A stretch of DNA of 64,000 nt from Streptomyces sp. NBC_00490 (GTDB lineage: Bacteria > Actinomycetota > Actinomycetes > Streptomycetales > Streptomycetaceae), in NCBI RefSeq assembly GCF_036013645.1, contig NZ_CP107869.1, forward strand, positions 3,534,001 through 3,598,000, read 5' to 3'. Below the pieces are notes generated by a model. It saw only the letters and a program-made list of their open reading frames with translations, did not search any database and had not been told where the DNA came from. Both the position numbers and the translations under genes were made by a program. Of the stretch, positions 49,957 to 57,775 are shown piece after piece (positions within the stretch are counted from its first letter, which is position 1; each line of letters starts with the position of its first letter).

Positions 49957-51037
49957 CCTCGCGCGGCCGCGGAACCTGCACGCCGCCGCCTGGTGGCTCT
50001 GGGCCCTCTCCCTCGGTGTCGCGGCCACCCGCACCACCAACCCCCTCCTGCACGCCCTCCTCATCGCCACGTCCGCCTACGTCGTGGTGACCTGCCGCCC
50101 CGACGCCCCCTGGTCCCGCTCCTACTCCGCCTTCGTCAAGCTCGCCCTCGCCGTCCTCCTCGTCCGCCTCGCCTTCGCCGTCACCCTCGGCTCCCCTCTC
50201 CCCGGCACCCATGTGATCGTCACCCTTCCCGAACTTCCCCTCCCCGACTGGGCGCAGGGCATCCGGCTGGGCGGCGAGGTCACCGGCGAGACACTCCTCT
50301 TCGCGTTCTACGACGGGCTGAAGCTGGCGACCCTCCTCATCTGCGTGGGCGCGGCGAACGCCCTCGCGAACCCGAGCCGGCTCCTCAAGTCCCTGCCGGG
50401 CGCCCTCTACGAGATCGGCGTGGCGGTCGTCGTCGCCCTCACCTTCGCGCCGCACTTCATCGCCGACGTCCAGCGCGTGCGCGCCGCCCGCCGGTTGCGC
50501 GGCCGTCCGGACAAGGGCATGCGGGGCCTGCTGCACGTGGGACTCCCGGTCCTGGAGGGCGCCCTCGAGCGGTCCGTCGCCCTCGCCGCCGCGATGGACG
50601 CGCGCGGGTACGGCCGTACCGCCGACGTCCCGACCCGTGTCCGGCGTACGACGACCGCGCTCACCCTCGGCGGTCTGCTCGGCATCTGCGCGGGAACGTA
50701 CGGTCTGCTCACCGCCGAAGGCGGCACGTACGGTCTGCCCGTGCTCCTCGGCGGAGCGGCCGCCGCCCTCGCGGGTCTGCGCCTCGGCGGACGGCGTACC
50801 CCGCGCACCCGCTACCGGCCGGACCGCTGGAACGCGCGCGCGTTCCTCGTCGCCGGTTCCGGCGCGGTGGCGGCGGTGGCACTGTTCCTCGCGTCCGCGA
50901 CGGACCCCGCCGCCCTGCACCCCGGTGTGATCCCGCCGGTCGCCCCCACCCTGCCCCTCTGGCCCGCGGCGGCGATCCTCGTCGGACTGCTCCCGGCCTT
51001 CATCGCCCCGAACGTCCCCCACAAGGAGCCGTCGTGA
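49946..51037 (+). CDS. ECF transporter T component (EcfT/CbiQ-like)
   Basis: The 363-residue integral membrane protein contains the characteristic EcfT motifs: RAARRLRG (residues about 180-187) and AAAMDARGYG (about 215-224), the two Ala-Arg-Gly signatures of the coupling helices that touch the ATPases. About six to eight membrane helices are visible (LWALSLGVAAT, FVKLALAVLLVRLAFAVT, FYDGLKLATLLICVGAANAL). The C-terminal half has additional helices. It couples ATP hydrolysis to the substrate-binding S component. ATG 49946 overlaps the preceding gene; the stop overlaps the next gene's GTG (GTGA). Confidence 0.9.
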   Translation: MRADLARPRNLHAAAWWLWALSLGVAATRTTNPLLHALLIATSAYVVVTCRPDAPWSRSYSAFVKLALAVLLVRLAFAVTLGSPLPGTHVIVTLPELPLPDWAQGIRLGGEVTGETLLFAFYDGLKLATLLICVGAANALANPSRLLKSLPGALYEIGVAVVVALTFAPHFIADVQRVRAARRLRGRPDKGMRGLLHVGLPVLEGALERSVALAAAMDARGYGRTADVPTRVRRTTTALTLGGLLGICAGTYGLLTAEGGTYGLPVLLGGAAAALAGLRLGGRRTPRTRYRPDRWNARAFLVAGSGAVAAVALFLASATDPAALHPGVIPPVAPTLPLWPAAAILVGLLPAFIAPNVPHKEPS

Positions 51038-52779
51038 TCCGCTTCGAGGATGTCTCCGTGACGTACGACGGGGTGGCCGAACCGACCGTCCGGGGCGTCG
51101 ATTTCGAGGTCCCCGAGGGTGAACTCGTCCTGCTCGTCGGGCCGTCCGGCTCCGGCAAGTCGACCGTCCTCAACTCCGTCTGCGGTCTCGTCCCGCACTT
51201 CACCGGCGGCACCCTGCGCGGCCGGGTCACGGTGGCCGGCCGTGACACCCGTACGCACAAGCCGCGTGAACTCGCCGACGTGGTGGGGACGGTGGGCCAG
51301 GACCCGCTGTCCCACTTCGTGACGGACACGGTCGAGGACGAACTCGCCTACGGCATGGAGTCGTTGGGCCTCGCGCCGGACGTGATGCGGCGCCGGGTGG
51401 AGGAGACCCTGGACCTCCTGGGTCTGACCGACCTCCGTGACCGGCCCATCGCCACCCTCTCCGGCGGCCAGCAGCAGCGCGTGGCGATCGGCTCGGTCCT
51501 CACCCCGCACCCGAAGGTCCTCGTCCTCGACGAACCGACCTCCGCGCTGGACCCGGCCGCCGCGGAGGAGGTCCTCGCGGTCATCCAGCGTCTGGTCCAC
51601 GACCTCGGGACGACGGTCCTGATGGCCGAGCACCGCCTGGAGCGGGTCATCCAGTACGCCGACCAGGTCGCCCTCCTGCCGGGCCAGGGAGCGCCCCCGG
51701 TGCTGGGCGACCCGGCCGAGATCATGGCAGTGTCCCCGGTGTACCCGCCGGTGGTGGACCTGGGGAGGCTGGCGGGCTGGTCCCCACTGCCCTTGACGGT
51801 GAGGGATGCGCGCCGGAGGGCAGGAGACCTGCGCGAACGTCTGAACGCGGGGTCGGCCGACGCCGCCAAGGGGCGCGGGGAACGGCGCGATCAGCCACAG
51901 ACAGGTCGCACCCGCCAACACTCCACACCCCCCACCCCAGTGGGCGCCCCCACCCGCCGCCGCTGGTTCACCCGCACCACCTCCACCCCACTCCCCCCGT
52001 CCCCCCACACCGCCGAAGTGCACGACGTCTCGGTCCGCCGCGCTCACGTCGAGGCCCTCCGCCACATCACCCTCACCGTCACCCCCGGCGAGACCATCGC
52101 CCTCATGGGCCGCAACGGCGCCGGCAAGTCCACGCTGCTCAACACCCTCGTCGGCCTCGTCGAACCCTCCTCCGGTTCCGTCCGGGCAGGCGGAGCCGTA
52201 CCGCACCGCACGGCTCCCAAGGACCTCATACGCCGCGTGGGCCTCGTACCGCAGGAGCCCCGCGACCTCCTCTACACCGACACGGTCGCCGCCGAATGCA
52301 CCGCCGCCGACGCCGACGCGGGCGCCGCCCCCGGCACCTGCCGGAGCCTCGTCTCCGAGCTCCTCCCGGGCGTGAGCGACGACACCCATCCGCGCGACCT
52401 CTCCGAGGGCCAGCGGCTCGCGCTCGCCCTGGCCGTCGTGCTCACCGCCCGCCCTCCCCTGCTCCTCCTGGACGAGCCGACCCGCGGACTGGACTACGCG
52501 GCGAAGGCCCGGCTGGCCACCCTCCTCAGCGCGCTCGCCGCCGAGGGCCACGCCATCGTGCTGGCCACGCACGACGTGGAACTGGCCGCCGAGATCGCCC
52601 ACCGGGTCGTCCTGCTCGCCGACGGCGAGGTGATCGCGGACGGCCCCGCGGCGGACGTCATCGTCGCCTCCCCCTCCTTCGCCCCCCAGGTCAGCAAGAT
52701 CCTGGCCCCACAGAAGTGGCTCACGGTGACACAGGTACGGGAGGCACTCGAGGCGGGCGTCGAGGGGGGCCTCGCGTGA
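51034..52779 (+). CDS. ECF transporter fused ATPase (EcfA1-EcfA2)
   Basis: The 581-residue protein holds two ABC ATPase domains. The first (about 1-235) has Walker A GPSGSGKST, signature LSGGQQQR and Walker B VLVLDEPTSALD. The second (about 330-575) has Walker A GRNGAGKST, signature LSEGQRLALAL and Walker B LLLLDEPTRGLD. They are joined by an arginine- and proline-rich linker (about 260-325) whose DNA contains a Streptomyces interspersed repeat. This fused architecture is usual for actinobacterial ECF importers. The GTG 51034 overlaps the EcfT stop; the end overlaps the S component. Confidence 0.93.
   Translation: MIRFEDVSVTYDGVAEPTVRGVDFEVPEGELVLLVGPSGSGKSTVLNSVCGLVPHFTGGTLRGRVTVAGRDTRTHKPRELADVVGTVGQDPLSHFVTDTVEDELAYGMESLGLAPDVMRRRVEETLDLLGLTDLRDRPIATLSGGQQQRVAIGSVLTPHPKVLVLDEPTSALDPAAAEEVLAVIQRLVHDLGTTVLMAEHRLERVIQYADQVALLPGQGAPPVLGDPAEIMAVSPVYPPVVDLGRLAGWSPLPLTVRDARRRAGDLRERLNAGSADAAKGRGERRDQPQTGRTRQHSTPPTPVGAPTRRRWFTRTTSTPLPPSPHTAEVHDVSVRRAHVEALRHITLTVTPGETIALMGRNGAGKSTLLNTLVGLVEPSSGSVRAGGAVPHRTAPKDLIRRVGLVPQEPRDLLYTDTVAAECTAADADAGAAPGTCRSLVSELLPGVSDDTHPRDLSEGQRLALALAVVLTARPPLLLLDEPTRGLDYAAKARLATLLSALAAEGHAIVLATHDVELAAEIAHRVVLLADGEVIADGPAADVIVASPSFAPQVSKILAPQKWLTVTQVREALEAGVEGGLA
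51867..51918. repeat. Streptomyces-type interspersed repeat inside the ABC ATPase linker
   Basis: The text CCAAGGGGCGCGGGGAACGG followed by CGCGATCAGCCACAGACAGG and TCGCACCCGCCAAC resembles a short palindromic repeat I have met many times between Streptomyces genes (GGGGCGCGGGGAACTGCGCG and so on). It is in frame within the linker between the two ATPase domains, adding the residues AKGRGERRDQPQTGRTRQ. No further copy was seen in this window. Confidence 0.6.
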
Positions 52780-53579
52780 AGACCGTGAAGGCCGTCCGTC
52801 TCGGCCCCTTCTCCCTCGCCGCCCTCGGCCTCGCCGGGGCGGTTGGTGTCGTCGCCTTCGGGTGGCCGTTTCTCGCGCCGCCTACCTCGCAGGTCGGGAC
52901 GCATACGCAGGACGCGCCGTGGTTGTTCGCGGGGTTGTTGCTGCTGCTGGTGGCCGTGGTCGGGGCGGCGATCTCGGAGGCGGGGCTGGGGCCGAAGGCG
53001 GTGGCGATGATGGGCGTGCTGGCCGCGACCGGCGCCGCGCTGCGGCCGATCGGTGCCGGGACCGCCGGGATCGAGCCGATGTTCTTCCTGATGGTGCTGA
53101 GCGGCCGGGTGCTCGGCCCCGGGTTCGGGTTCGCGCTCGGCTCGACGACGATGTTCGCCTCGGCGCTGCTGACGGGTGGGGTGGGCCCGTGGATGCCGTT
53201 CCAGATGATGGCGATGGGCTGGTTCACGATGGGCGCGGGTCTGCTGCCGGCCCGGGTCCGCGGCCGGGCGGAGCTGCGGCTGCTCGCCCTGTACGGCTTC
53301 CTGGCGGCCTTCGCCTACGGCACGGCGATGAACCTCGCGGGCTGGCCCTTCATGGGCGCGCTGGCGTCGAACATCGCCTTCGTCCCCGGGGACCCGGTCC
53401 CCGAGAACCTGGCCCGTTTCCTCGCCTACTGCATGGCCACATCCCTCGGCTGGGACCTGGGCCGGGCGGTGTGCACGGTCGTCCTGACGTTCCTGCTCGG
53501 TCCGGCCGTGCTCAGGGCGCTACGCAGAGCCACCCGGCGCGCGGCCTTCGAGAGCGCGGTCACATTCGAACCTCGTTGA
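52776..53579 (+). CDS. ECF transporter S component (substrate-binding membrane protein)
   Basis: The 267-residue protein has six or seven helices (FSLAALGLAGAVGVVAFGWPFLA, WLFAGLLLLLVAVVGAAISEA, ATGAALRPIGAGTAGIEPMF, GSTTMFASALLTGGVGPWMPFQMMAMGWFTMGAGLLPA). The motif LRPIGAGTAGIEPMFFLM and the loop with GPGFGFALGSTTMFAS correspond to the S component family with the conserved ALRP segment, as in ECF-type cobalamin or cobalt transporters of actinobacteria. GTG 52776 overlaps the ATPase stop (GTGA). The substrate is inferred as cobalamin from the upstream riboswitch. Confidence 0.88.
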   Translation: MKTVKAVRLGPFSLAALGLAGAVGVVAFGWPFLAPPTSQVGTHTQDAPWLFAGLLLLLVAVVGAAISEAGLGPKAVAMMGVLAATGAALRPIGAGTAGIEPMFFLMVLSGRVLGPGFGFALGSTTMFASALLTGGVGPWMPFQMMAMGWFTMGAGLLPARVRGRAELRLLALYGFLAAFAYGTAMNLAGWPFMGALASNIAFVPGDPVPENLARFLAYCMATSLGWDLGRAVCTVVLTFLLGPAVLRALRRATRRAAFESAVTFEPR

Positions 53580-53887
53580 GCGGTGAAGCACCCCACATGA
53601 CCCACATCACGAACTAACCGCCTTAGTAGTACATTTCGGACGCCATGTCCACGCCATAACGGCCTCTGACCTGCGCTTTGAGAGCCAGATCACACCACCC
53701 CCTCCCGCCACACATACGACCACAACTAGCAAAAGGGGTCATTGCGGACGGGCTCCGAGCCTGTTTATCTGGACAACGTCGCACGGCGCCGACCCGCCCC
53801 ACGGGCCTCGGCGCCAACGCATGTCAGAGCCGCTCAACACGGTCACGACACACCCGCGACTCCCTGTCCCCGAAGAAAAGGTTCTCC
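53580..53887 (+). other. Leader region of the transglycosylase gene with a hairpin
   Basis: This 308-base region holds no gene. It has an AT-richer first 150 bases (promoter-like). A strong inverted repeat GGCGCCGA/TCGGCGCC (53785-53792 and 53808-53815) has an inner CCCG/CGGG stem. The start codon follows after about 70 bases, with a GAAAAGG ribosome site. I looked for the c-di-AMP (ydaO) riboswitch that often precedes cell-wall hydrolases and did not see its conserved core. Confidence 0.5.
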
Positions 53888-54307
53888 GTGTCCGTCTCCC
53901 GCATCGTTCGCCGCATCGCTTCCCCGAAGAAGGCCATCACCACCGTCGCGATGGCCGCCGCCACCGCCGGTCTGGTGCTGACCGCGGCGCCCGCTCAGGC
54001 GGCCACGACCTCCTCGGCCGCCGAGGCCAAGTCCATCGCGCACCAGATGATCCCGAACGCCGCCCAGTACAACGCGTTCAGCAAGATCGTCGAGCACGAG
54101 AGCGGCTGGGACGTCGACGCCACCAACGCCTCCTCCGGCGCCTACGGCCTGGTCCAGGCCCTGCCGGGCTCCAAGATGGCCTCCGCCGGCTCGGACTGGA
54201 AGACCAGCGCCGAGACCCAGATCGAGTGGGGCCTGAAGTACATGAACGAGCGCTACGGCAGCCCGACCGGCGCCTGGGCGTTCTGGCAGGCCAACGGCTG
54301 GTACTGA
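53888..54307 (+). CDS. Secreted transglycosylase (SLT-like)
   Basis: The 139-residue protein has a signal peptide (RIASPKKAITTVAMAAATAG, then LVLTAAPAQA, cleavage near residue 38) and a small lysozyme-like domain: YNAFSKIVEHESGWDVDATN contains the catalytic Glu, followed by SSGAYGLVQALPGSKMASAG and WGLKYMNERYGSPTGAW. It cuts peptidoglycan glycan strands. The start GTG 53888 follows GAAAAGG. The frame is open upstream, but there is no other ribosome site or signal-peptide logic. A strong 19-bp hairpin follows after 24 bases. Confidence 0.9.
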   Translation: MSVSRIVRRIASPKKAITTVAMAAATAGLVLTAAPAQAATTSSAAEAKSIAHQMIPNAAQYNAFSKIVEHESGWDVDATNASSGAYGLVQALPGSKMASAGSDWKTSAETQIEWGLKYMNERYGSPTGAWAFWQANGWY

Positions 54308-54331
54308 GCCGGCTGACAGCAGACTGACGTA

Positions 54332-54373
54332 CGAAGGCGGCGGCCCCCTCCAACGAGGGGGCCGCCGCCTTCG
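54332..54373. terminator. Perfect 19-bp hairpin
   Basis: CGAAGGCGGCGGCCCCCTC (54332-54350) pairs with GAGGGGGCCGCCGCCTTCG (54355-54373) around a CAAC loop, followed by TCGTTCC. It terminates the transglycosylase transcript, 33 bases before the DUF1275 gene. Confidence 0.88.
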
Positions 54374-54406
54374 TCGTTCCGGGAGCGCTCATGGTCCACT
54401 GGGCCG

Positions 54407-55099
54407 GTGAGCGCAGAGACTGAGGAGCCCACGGAGTCCGCCCCCGAGGACCGCGGGCTCCGCCTGGTACCGGTACTGCTCGCGCTGACCCTGGTCAGCG
54501 GTCTGATCGACGCCGTCAGCTATCTCGGCCTCGGGCACGTCTTCACCGCGAACATGACCGGCAACGTGGTGGTGCTGGGCTTCGCCGCGGCCGGCGCCCC
54601 CGGCTTCTCGGTACCGCACACCGTGACCTCGCTCGCCTCGTTCCTGGTGGGCGCGGTGGTGGGCGGCCGGACCGCCGTACGTCTCGGCCGTGGCTCCCGC
54701 CGCAGATGGGCCCGGCTCACCCTCGCCGCGGAGGCGGCCCTGCTGGGCGCGTCCGCGGTGGTCGCCTTCGTCGCGCCCGACGACACGGCCACCGTCTACA
54801 CCCTCATCGCGGTCACGGCCTTCGCGATGGGCCTGCGCAACGCCACGGTCCGCAGACTCGGCGTCCCCGACATCACGACCACCGTCCTCACCATGACCCT
54901 GACCGGCCTCGCCGCGGACTCCCGCGCGGGCGGCGGACCGGGGACCCGCTCTCCCCGCCGTTCGGCCGCGGTCGTCGCGATGGTCGTGGGCGCCGCACTC
55001 GGGGCGTGGCTGGTGCTCCACCACGGACTGGGCATCCCGCTGCTGGTCACGGCCGTACTGGTGGGGGTACTGGCGGTGGTGGCGTCGGGGCGGGAGTAG
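54407..55099 (+). CDS. DUF1275 (YoaK) family membrane protein
   Basis: The 230-residue protein has five or six helices and the family phrases LTLVSGLIDAVSYLGLGHVF, TANMTGNVVVLGFAAAG and FAMGLRNATVRRLGVPDITTTVLTMTLTGLAADSR. DUF1275 proteins are widespread integral membrane proteins without a proven role. The GTG 54407 is used; a ribosome site is weak (GGGCC). The terminator upstream suggests its own promoter between 54374 and 54406 or read-through. The 3' neighbour is a convergent cysteine-rich protein. Confidence 0.88.
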   Translation: MSAETEEPTESAPEDRGLRLVPVLLALTLVSGLIDAVSYLGLGHVFTANMTGNVVVLGFAAAGAPGFSVPHTVTSLASFLVGAVVGGRTAVRLGRGSRRRWARLTLAAEAALLGASAVVAFVAPDDTATVYTLIAVTAFAMGLRNATVRRLGVPDITTTVLTMTLTGLAADSRAGGGPGTRSPRRSAAVVAMVVGAALGAWLVLHHGLGIPLLVTAVLVGVLAVVASGRE

Positions 55100-55126
55100 G
55101 GAGGGGCCGTCGCGTTCGGGACCGGC

Positions 55127-55399
55127 TCAGCGCCACTGCGGCGGAATGTTCGCCAGCTGCCGCAACAGGTCCCAGCCCTCGCTCTTGCGCTTGCGCTCCG
55201 CCGACGGACTGCGCCACGGGGCGCCCTGCCCCACCCAGTAACCGCGGTAGCCCCGCACACTCAGGACGCTGCTGTCCCCGACGTCGGACTCGTTGCCGCA
55301 GCACGAGCAGATCTCCGCCGTGGGCCAGCCGTCCTCCCAGAACACCTCGTAGCCGTCATGGCCACAGACCCGGCAGACGGTCTCCGTCTCGTTCTCCAT
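55127..55399 (-). CDS. Small cysteine-rich protein with two zinc-knuckle pairs
   Basis: The 90-residue protein has CRVCGHDGYEVFWEDGWPTA and EICSCCGNESDVGD, two CxxC pairs that should bind one zinc. A basic C-terminal region follows (GAPWRSPSAERKRKSEGWDL). This resembles the CPCC-type small cysteine-rich families of unknown role. The frame is open farther upstream on the minus strand, but the compositional start is at ATG 55399. It converges on the DUF1275 gene with a 27-base gap. Confidence 0.75.
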   Translation of the reverse strand: MENETETVCRVCGHDGYEVFWEDGWPTAEICSCCGNESDVGDSSVLSVRGYRGYWVGQGAPWRSPSAERKRKSEGWDLLRQLANIPPQWR

Positions 55400-55460
55400 G
55401 CGAAGACGATATGCGGGAGCCAACGTCCGGGCGACGATGTCTGGTTGAGGCGGAATCCCG

Positions 55461-55860
55461 GGTGACAGAGCATTCGTACGATGTCCCGCGGACTCCTCCC
55501 GTACGACCTCACCTGGCCCGACGTCGCCCCTTGGGCACCCCCGAGCCCCCGCCCTTCCGCAGCGACCCGGCCCACGCCAAGTCCGGCCGTGAGCGCTACG
55601 GCACCGGACCGGACCTCCCCGCCCTCCTCGACACATGCCTCACCGAAGCCAGGACCGGGCGCCCGATCCGGTACTCCCCCTCACGGCCAGGGGTGCCCGC
55701 TCCGCGTTCCTCACCCTGACCTTCGTCCTGGCCCGGGCCGGTGTCTCCCTGGACCAGGTCGGCCCCGTACGCCGGATCCGCCGCCGCGCCGACGATCCCG
55801 AGGGCGCCCTGGCACTCGCCGACCTGCCGGCCGTCCTCATCACGGCCGCAGCGGGTCGAC
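55461..55860 (+). pseudogene. Possible frameshifted gene (unknown family)
   Basis: No single frame is convincing, but three frames in order look protein-like: frame 2 (GLLPYDLTWPDVAPWAP, about 55488), frame 1 (DPAHAKSGRERYGTGPDLPA, LLDTCLTEARTGRPIRYSP, about 55567-55680), and frame 3 (ARSAFLTLTFVLARAGVSLD, QVGPVRRIRRRADDPEGALA, about 55700-55850). I suggest one former gene broken by two or more frameshifts. A sequencing error would produce the same pattern. The family is unknown. Confidence 0.35.
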
Positions 55861-56310
55861 AGGCACCCGGTGATCCGGCTTGCCGTCCTTCGCCAGCATC
55901 GAGTGACCGTCGGCCACCGCGCGGTACAGCCTGATCCCGGAGTCGCCCCGCACGTCGTCGAGGGTCCAGACCCGCCCCCCGTGCTCCACGGAACGCCGGG
56001 AGAAGACCTCCAGCGCACGCGCGGCCGCCGCTTCGTCCACGACCTCCCCGGCCGCACCCGCCACGTACACCGCCTGCCCGGTACTGATCGGCACCGACGA
56101 GTCGAAGACCGAGATCCCCACCTCGGGCCGTACCGCGATGTTCCGTGAATGGGTGACCTCCGGCGAGGACACCCAGAAGAACTCCCGGTACCCCTCGTGC
56201 GCGAAGTAGACGGGCGACGCCCACGGCCGCCCGTCCGCGTCGGCGGTGGCCAGCACCATGTACCGGTTCCCGTCGACGATCCCCCGCGCGATCTCACCGC
56301 GCCCCGTCAC
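55840..56310 (-). CDS. Pyridoxamine 5'-phosphate oxidase-family (FMN-binding split-barrel) protein
   Basis: The 156-residue protein has the split-barrel flavin family pattern: YMVLATADADGRPWASPVYF, FFWVSSPEVTHSRNIAVRPE, ISVFDSSVPISTGQAVYVAG. These proteins bind FMN, F420 or heme and reduce or detoxify small molecules. GTG 56310 overlaps the stop of the upstream gene (GTGA), so it is translationally coupled with the 153-residue protein; an earlier start would overlap more. The C-terminal helix region (LYRAVADGHSMLAKDGKP) is typical. Confidence 0.85.
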   Translation of the reverse strand: MTGRGEIARGIVDGNRYMVLATADADGRPWASPVYFAHEGYREFFWVSSPEVTHSRNIAVRPEVGISVFDSSVPISTGQAVYVAGAAGEVVDEAAAARALEVFSRRSVEHGGRVWTLDDVRGDSGIRLYRAVADGHSMLAKDGKPDHRVPVDPLRP

Positions 56311-56768
56311 CGAGTCCTCCGGTAGACAAGTCCGAAGTCCCGTTCCCACGGCTCCGATTCACCCTTGGACAGCTCCCAGGCTCCCCGGATGACATCGCCT
56401 TCCACCCGCCCGAAGAACCGCTGCCGGAAGGACAGCGCCGAGAAGTCCGGCGTCTCACGCAGCAGCCGCCACTCCTCGCCGTCGAAGGTCATCGCATACG
56501 TCCGTACGACACCGCGTGTGTCGAAGTAGTGGTACGTGTACGCCCCCGACTCCGGATCGACGGCGATGATCGCCATGCTGTCCGGTGCCCCCTCGACCGG
56601 GATCTCGGTCCGCTGCACCAGGAACCGCCCGTCCAGATCCCACGCGAACACACACCGCGCGGGCGGCCCGTCCGCCCCGGGAAGATCGGCCTCCACCGCC
56701 CACTCCCCGACCAGCACGCCCAGCCGATCCAACGCTTCCCGCCCCGCCGATCCGCCCATCGCGGACAC
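56307..56768 (-). CDS. DUF1579-like beta-barrel protein
   Basis: The 153-residue protein has the pattern of DUF1579/THAP4-like lipocalin folds: LGVLVGEWAVEADLPGADG, CVFAWDLDGRFLVQRTEIPV, MAIIAVDPESGAYTYHYFDT, MTFDGEEWRLLRETPDFSAL and RVEGDVIRGAWELSKGESEP. Such proteins bind small hydrophobic ligands or heme. It is the first gene of a coupled pair with a PPOX-type flavoprotein, which suggests joint action. The function is not known. The start at ATG 56768 has no strong ribosome site; ATG 56759 (MGGS) is the alternative. Confidence 0.78.
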   Translation of the reverse strand: MSAMGGSAGREALDRLGVLVGEWAVEADLPGADGPPARCVFAWDLDGRFLVQRTEIPVEGAPDSMAIIAVDPESGAYTYHYFDTRGVVRTYAMTFDGEEWRLLRETPDFSALSFRQRFFGRVEGDVIRGAWELSKGESEPWERDFGLVYRRTR

Positions 56769-56826
56769 CTCCTCGTCGCCTCTACCGACAGTGATGACCG
56801 CGGCGGCGGAGGAAACTCATCGCCGG

Positions 56827-57246
56827 TCAGCCCGGGGATGCGGATCGGTCGTCGTTCTCGATCCGATCGCGCGCGAGCTTCCGCACTTCGCTCCAGTCGT
56901 CCGCCAGGAGCCTCTCCAGCACGGATCGTGGGGTCCGCCGGTGGCGGGCGACCTGCAATCTGACGGGCTCGTGCGAATCGGCCGCCATGCCCTCCAGGAT
57001 GTCGGGAGTCAGTTTGCGCTTCATGGCCACCATGCTTCTCACAGCGAAGTCGGGGTCGCTGGCCAGCGCGCGAAGGATCTCCAGCGGAACCGTCTTGTTG
57101 TGCGCCACCCAGAACCGAGCATCCGGATAGCGCTCGACGATCTCCGTCCAGACCTCCAGGGAGGCCGACTCCAAACCCGCCCGTCTCTGTTCATCGAGGT
57201 CGTCGCTGTAGCGCAGAGCGATGAACTCCTCCGCCGACCGGATCAC
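56827..57246 (-). CDS. Leucine-rich-repeat-variant/HEAT-like small protein
   Basis: The 139-residue protein is a set of short helical repeats with the phrases VERYPDARFWVAHNKTVPLE, ILRALASDPDFAVRSMVAMK, MAADSHEPVRLQVARHRRTP and RSVLERLLADDWSEVRKLAR. The pattern is that of LRV or HEAT-like repeats, as in a Streptomyces family adjoining WhiJ-like regulators and toxin-like genes. It probably binds protein. GTG 57246 has a GGGTGGGGGA purine tract in front. It is co-directional with, and 20 bases from, the ATP-binding protein gene. Confidence 0.75.
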   Translation of the reverse strand: MIRSAEEFIALRYSDDLDEQRRAGLESASLEVWTEIVERYPDARFWVAHNKTVPLEILRALASDPDFAVRSMVAMKRKLTPDILEGMAADSHEPVRLQVARHRRTPRSVLERLLADDWSEVRKLARDRIENDDRSASPG

Positions 57247-57266
57247 TCCCCCACCCACCCCGCCCT

Positions 57267-57644
57267 TCAACCCACAGTCGCGGACGCCCCGCACTCGAAC
57301 CACACGACCTTCCCACCCCCGGGCACTCCCGTCACACCCCATTTATCCACGACCGCCTCCAGGAGCAGCAGCCCACGCCCCCCTTCCGCGTCCGGCGACA
57401 ACTCACCGCTCGGTAGCGGCCGTTGAACACACTCATCCGCCACCTCCACCCGCACGCCGGCCACCTGACGCAGCACCACCACCTCACACCGCCGGCCCGG
57501 GACATGCCGTACGACATTGGCGACCAGCTCCGTCACCCCGAGCTCCACGGCGTAGGTCAGCTCGTCCAGTTCCCAGTCGGTGAGCAGCGAGCGGACGATA
57601 CGGCGGATGTACCGGACCGAGTGTTCGCCCACGGTGAGGCGCAT
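57267..57644 (-). CDS. RsbW-like ATP-binding (HATPase) anti-sigma-type protein
   Basis: The 125-residue protein is a stand-alone GHKL ATPase: the N box is ELVANVVRHVPGRRCEVVVL, the DECVQ region replaces the usual DxGxG G1 box, and the G2 box is EGGRGLLLLEAVVDKWG. Such small kinases act as anti-sigma factors or in developmental switches. Together with the XRE-DUF5753 regulator on the other strand and a DUF397 protein, it reproduces the gene set of WhiJ/AbaA loci. The start at 57644 is a plausible ATG with a CACCGTGAGGCGC context in the complementary reading. Confidence 0.85.
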   Translation of the reverse strand: MRLTVGEHSVRYIRRIVRSLLTDWELDELTYAVELGVTELVANVVRHVPGRRCEVVVLRQVAGVRVEVADECVQRPLPSGELSPDAEGGRGLLLLEAVVDKWGVTGVPGGGKVVWFECGASATVG

Positions 57645-57775
57645 GCGGTACTACTGGGTGGAGAGGGGACCCAGGAGGATGGGGGGAAAGTATGCGTTCA
57701 CGGTACGAGCCTGAACTGGCGCGACTACGCTGGGCTACAGGCCGAACACAACCAGCTCTGCAGTGGGGGCAGTTC

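Noticed and set aside
53580..53887. c-di-AMP (ydaO) riboswitch before the transglycosylase gene
   Set aside because: Expected from family context, but the conserved G-rich core elements are not present.
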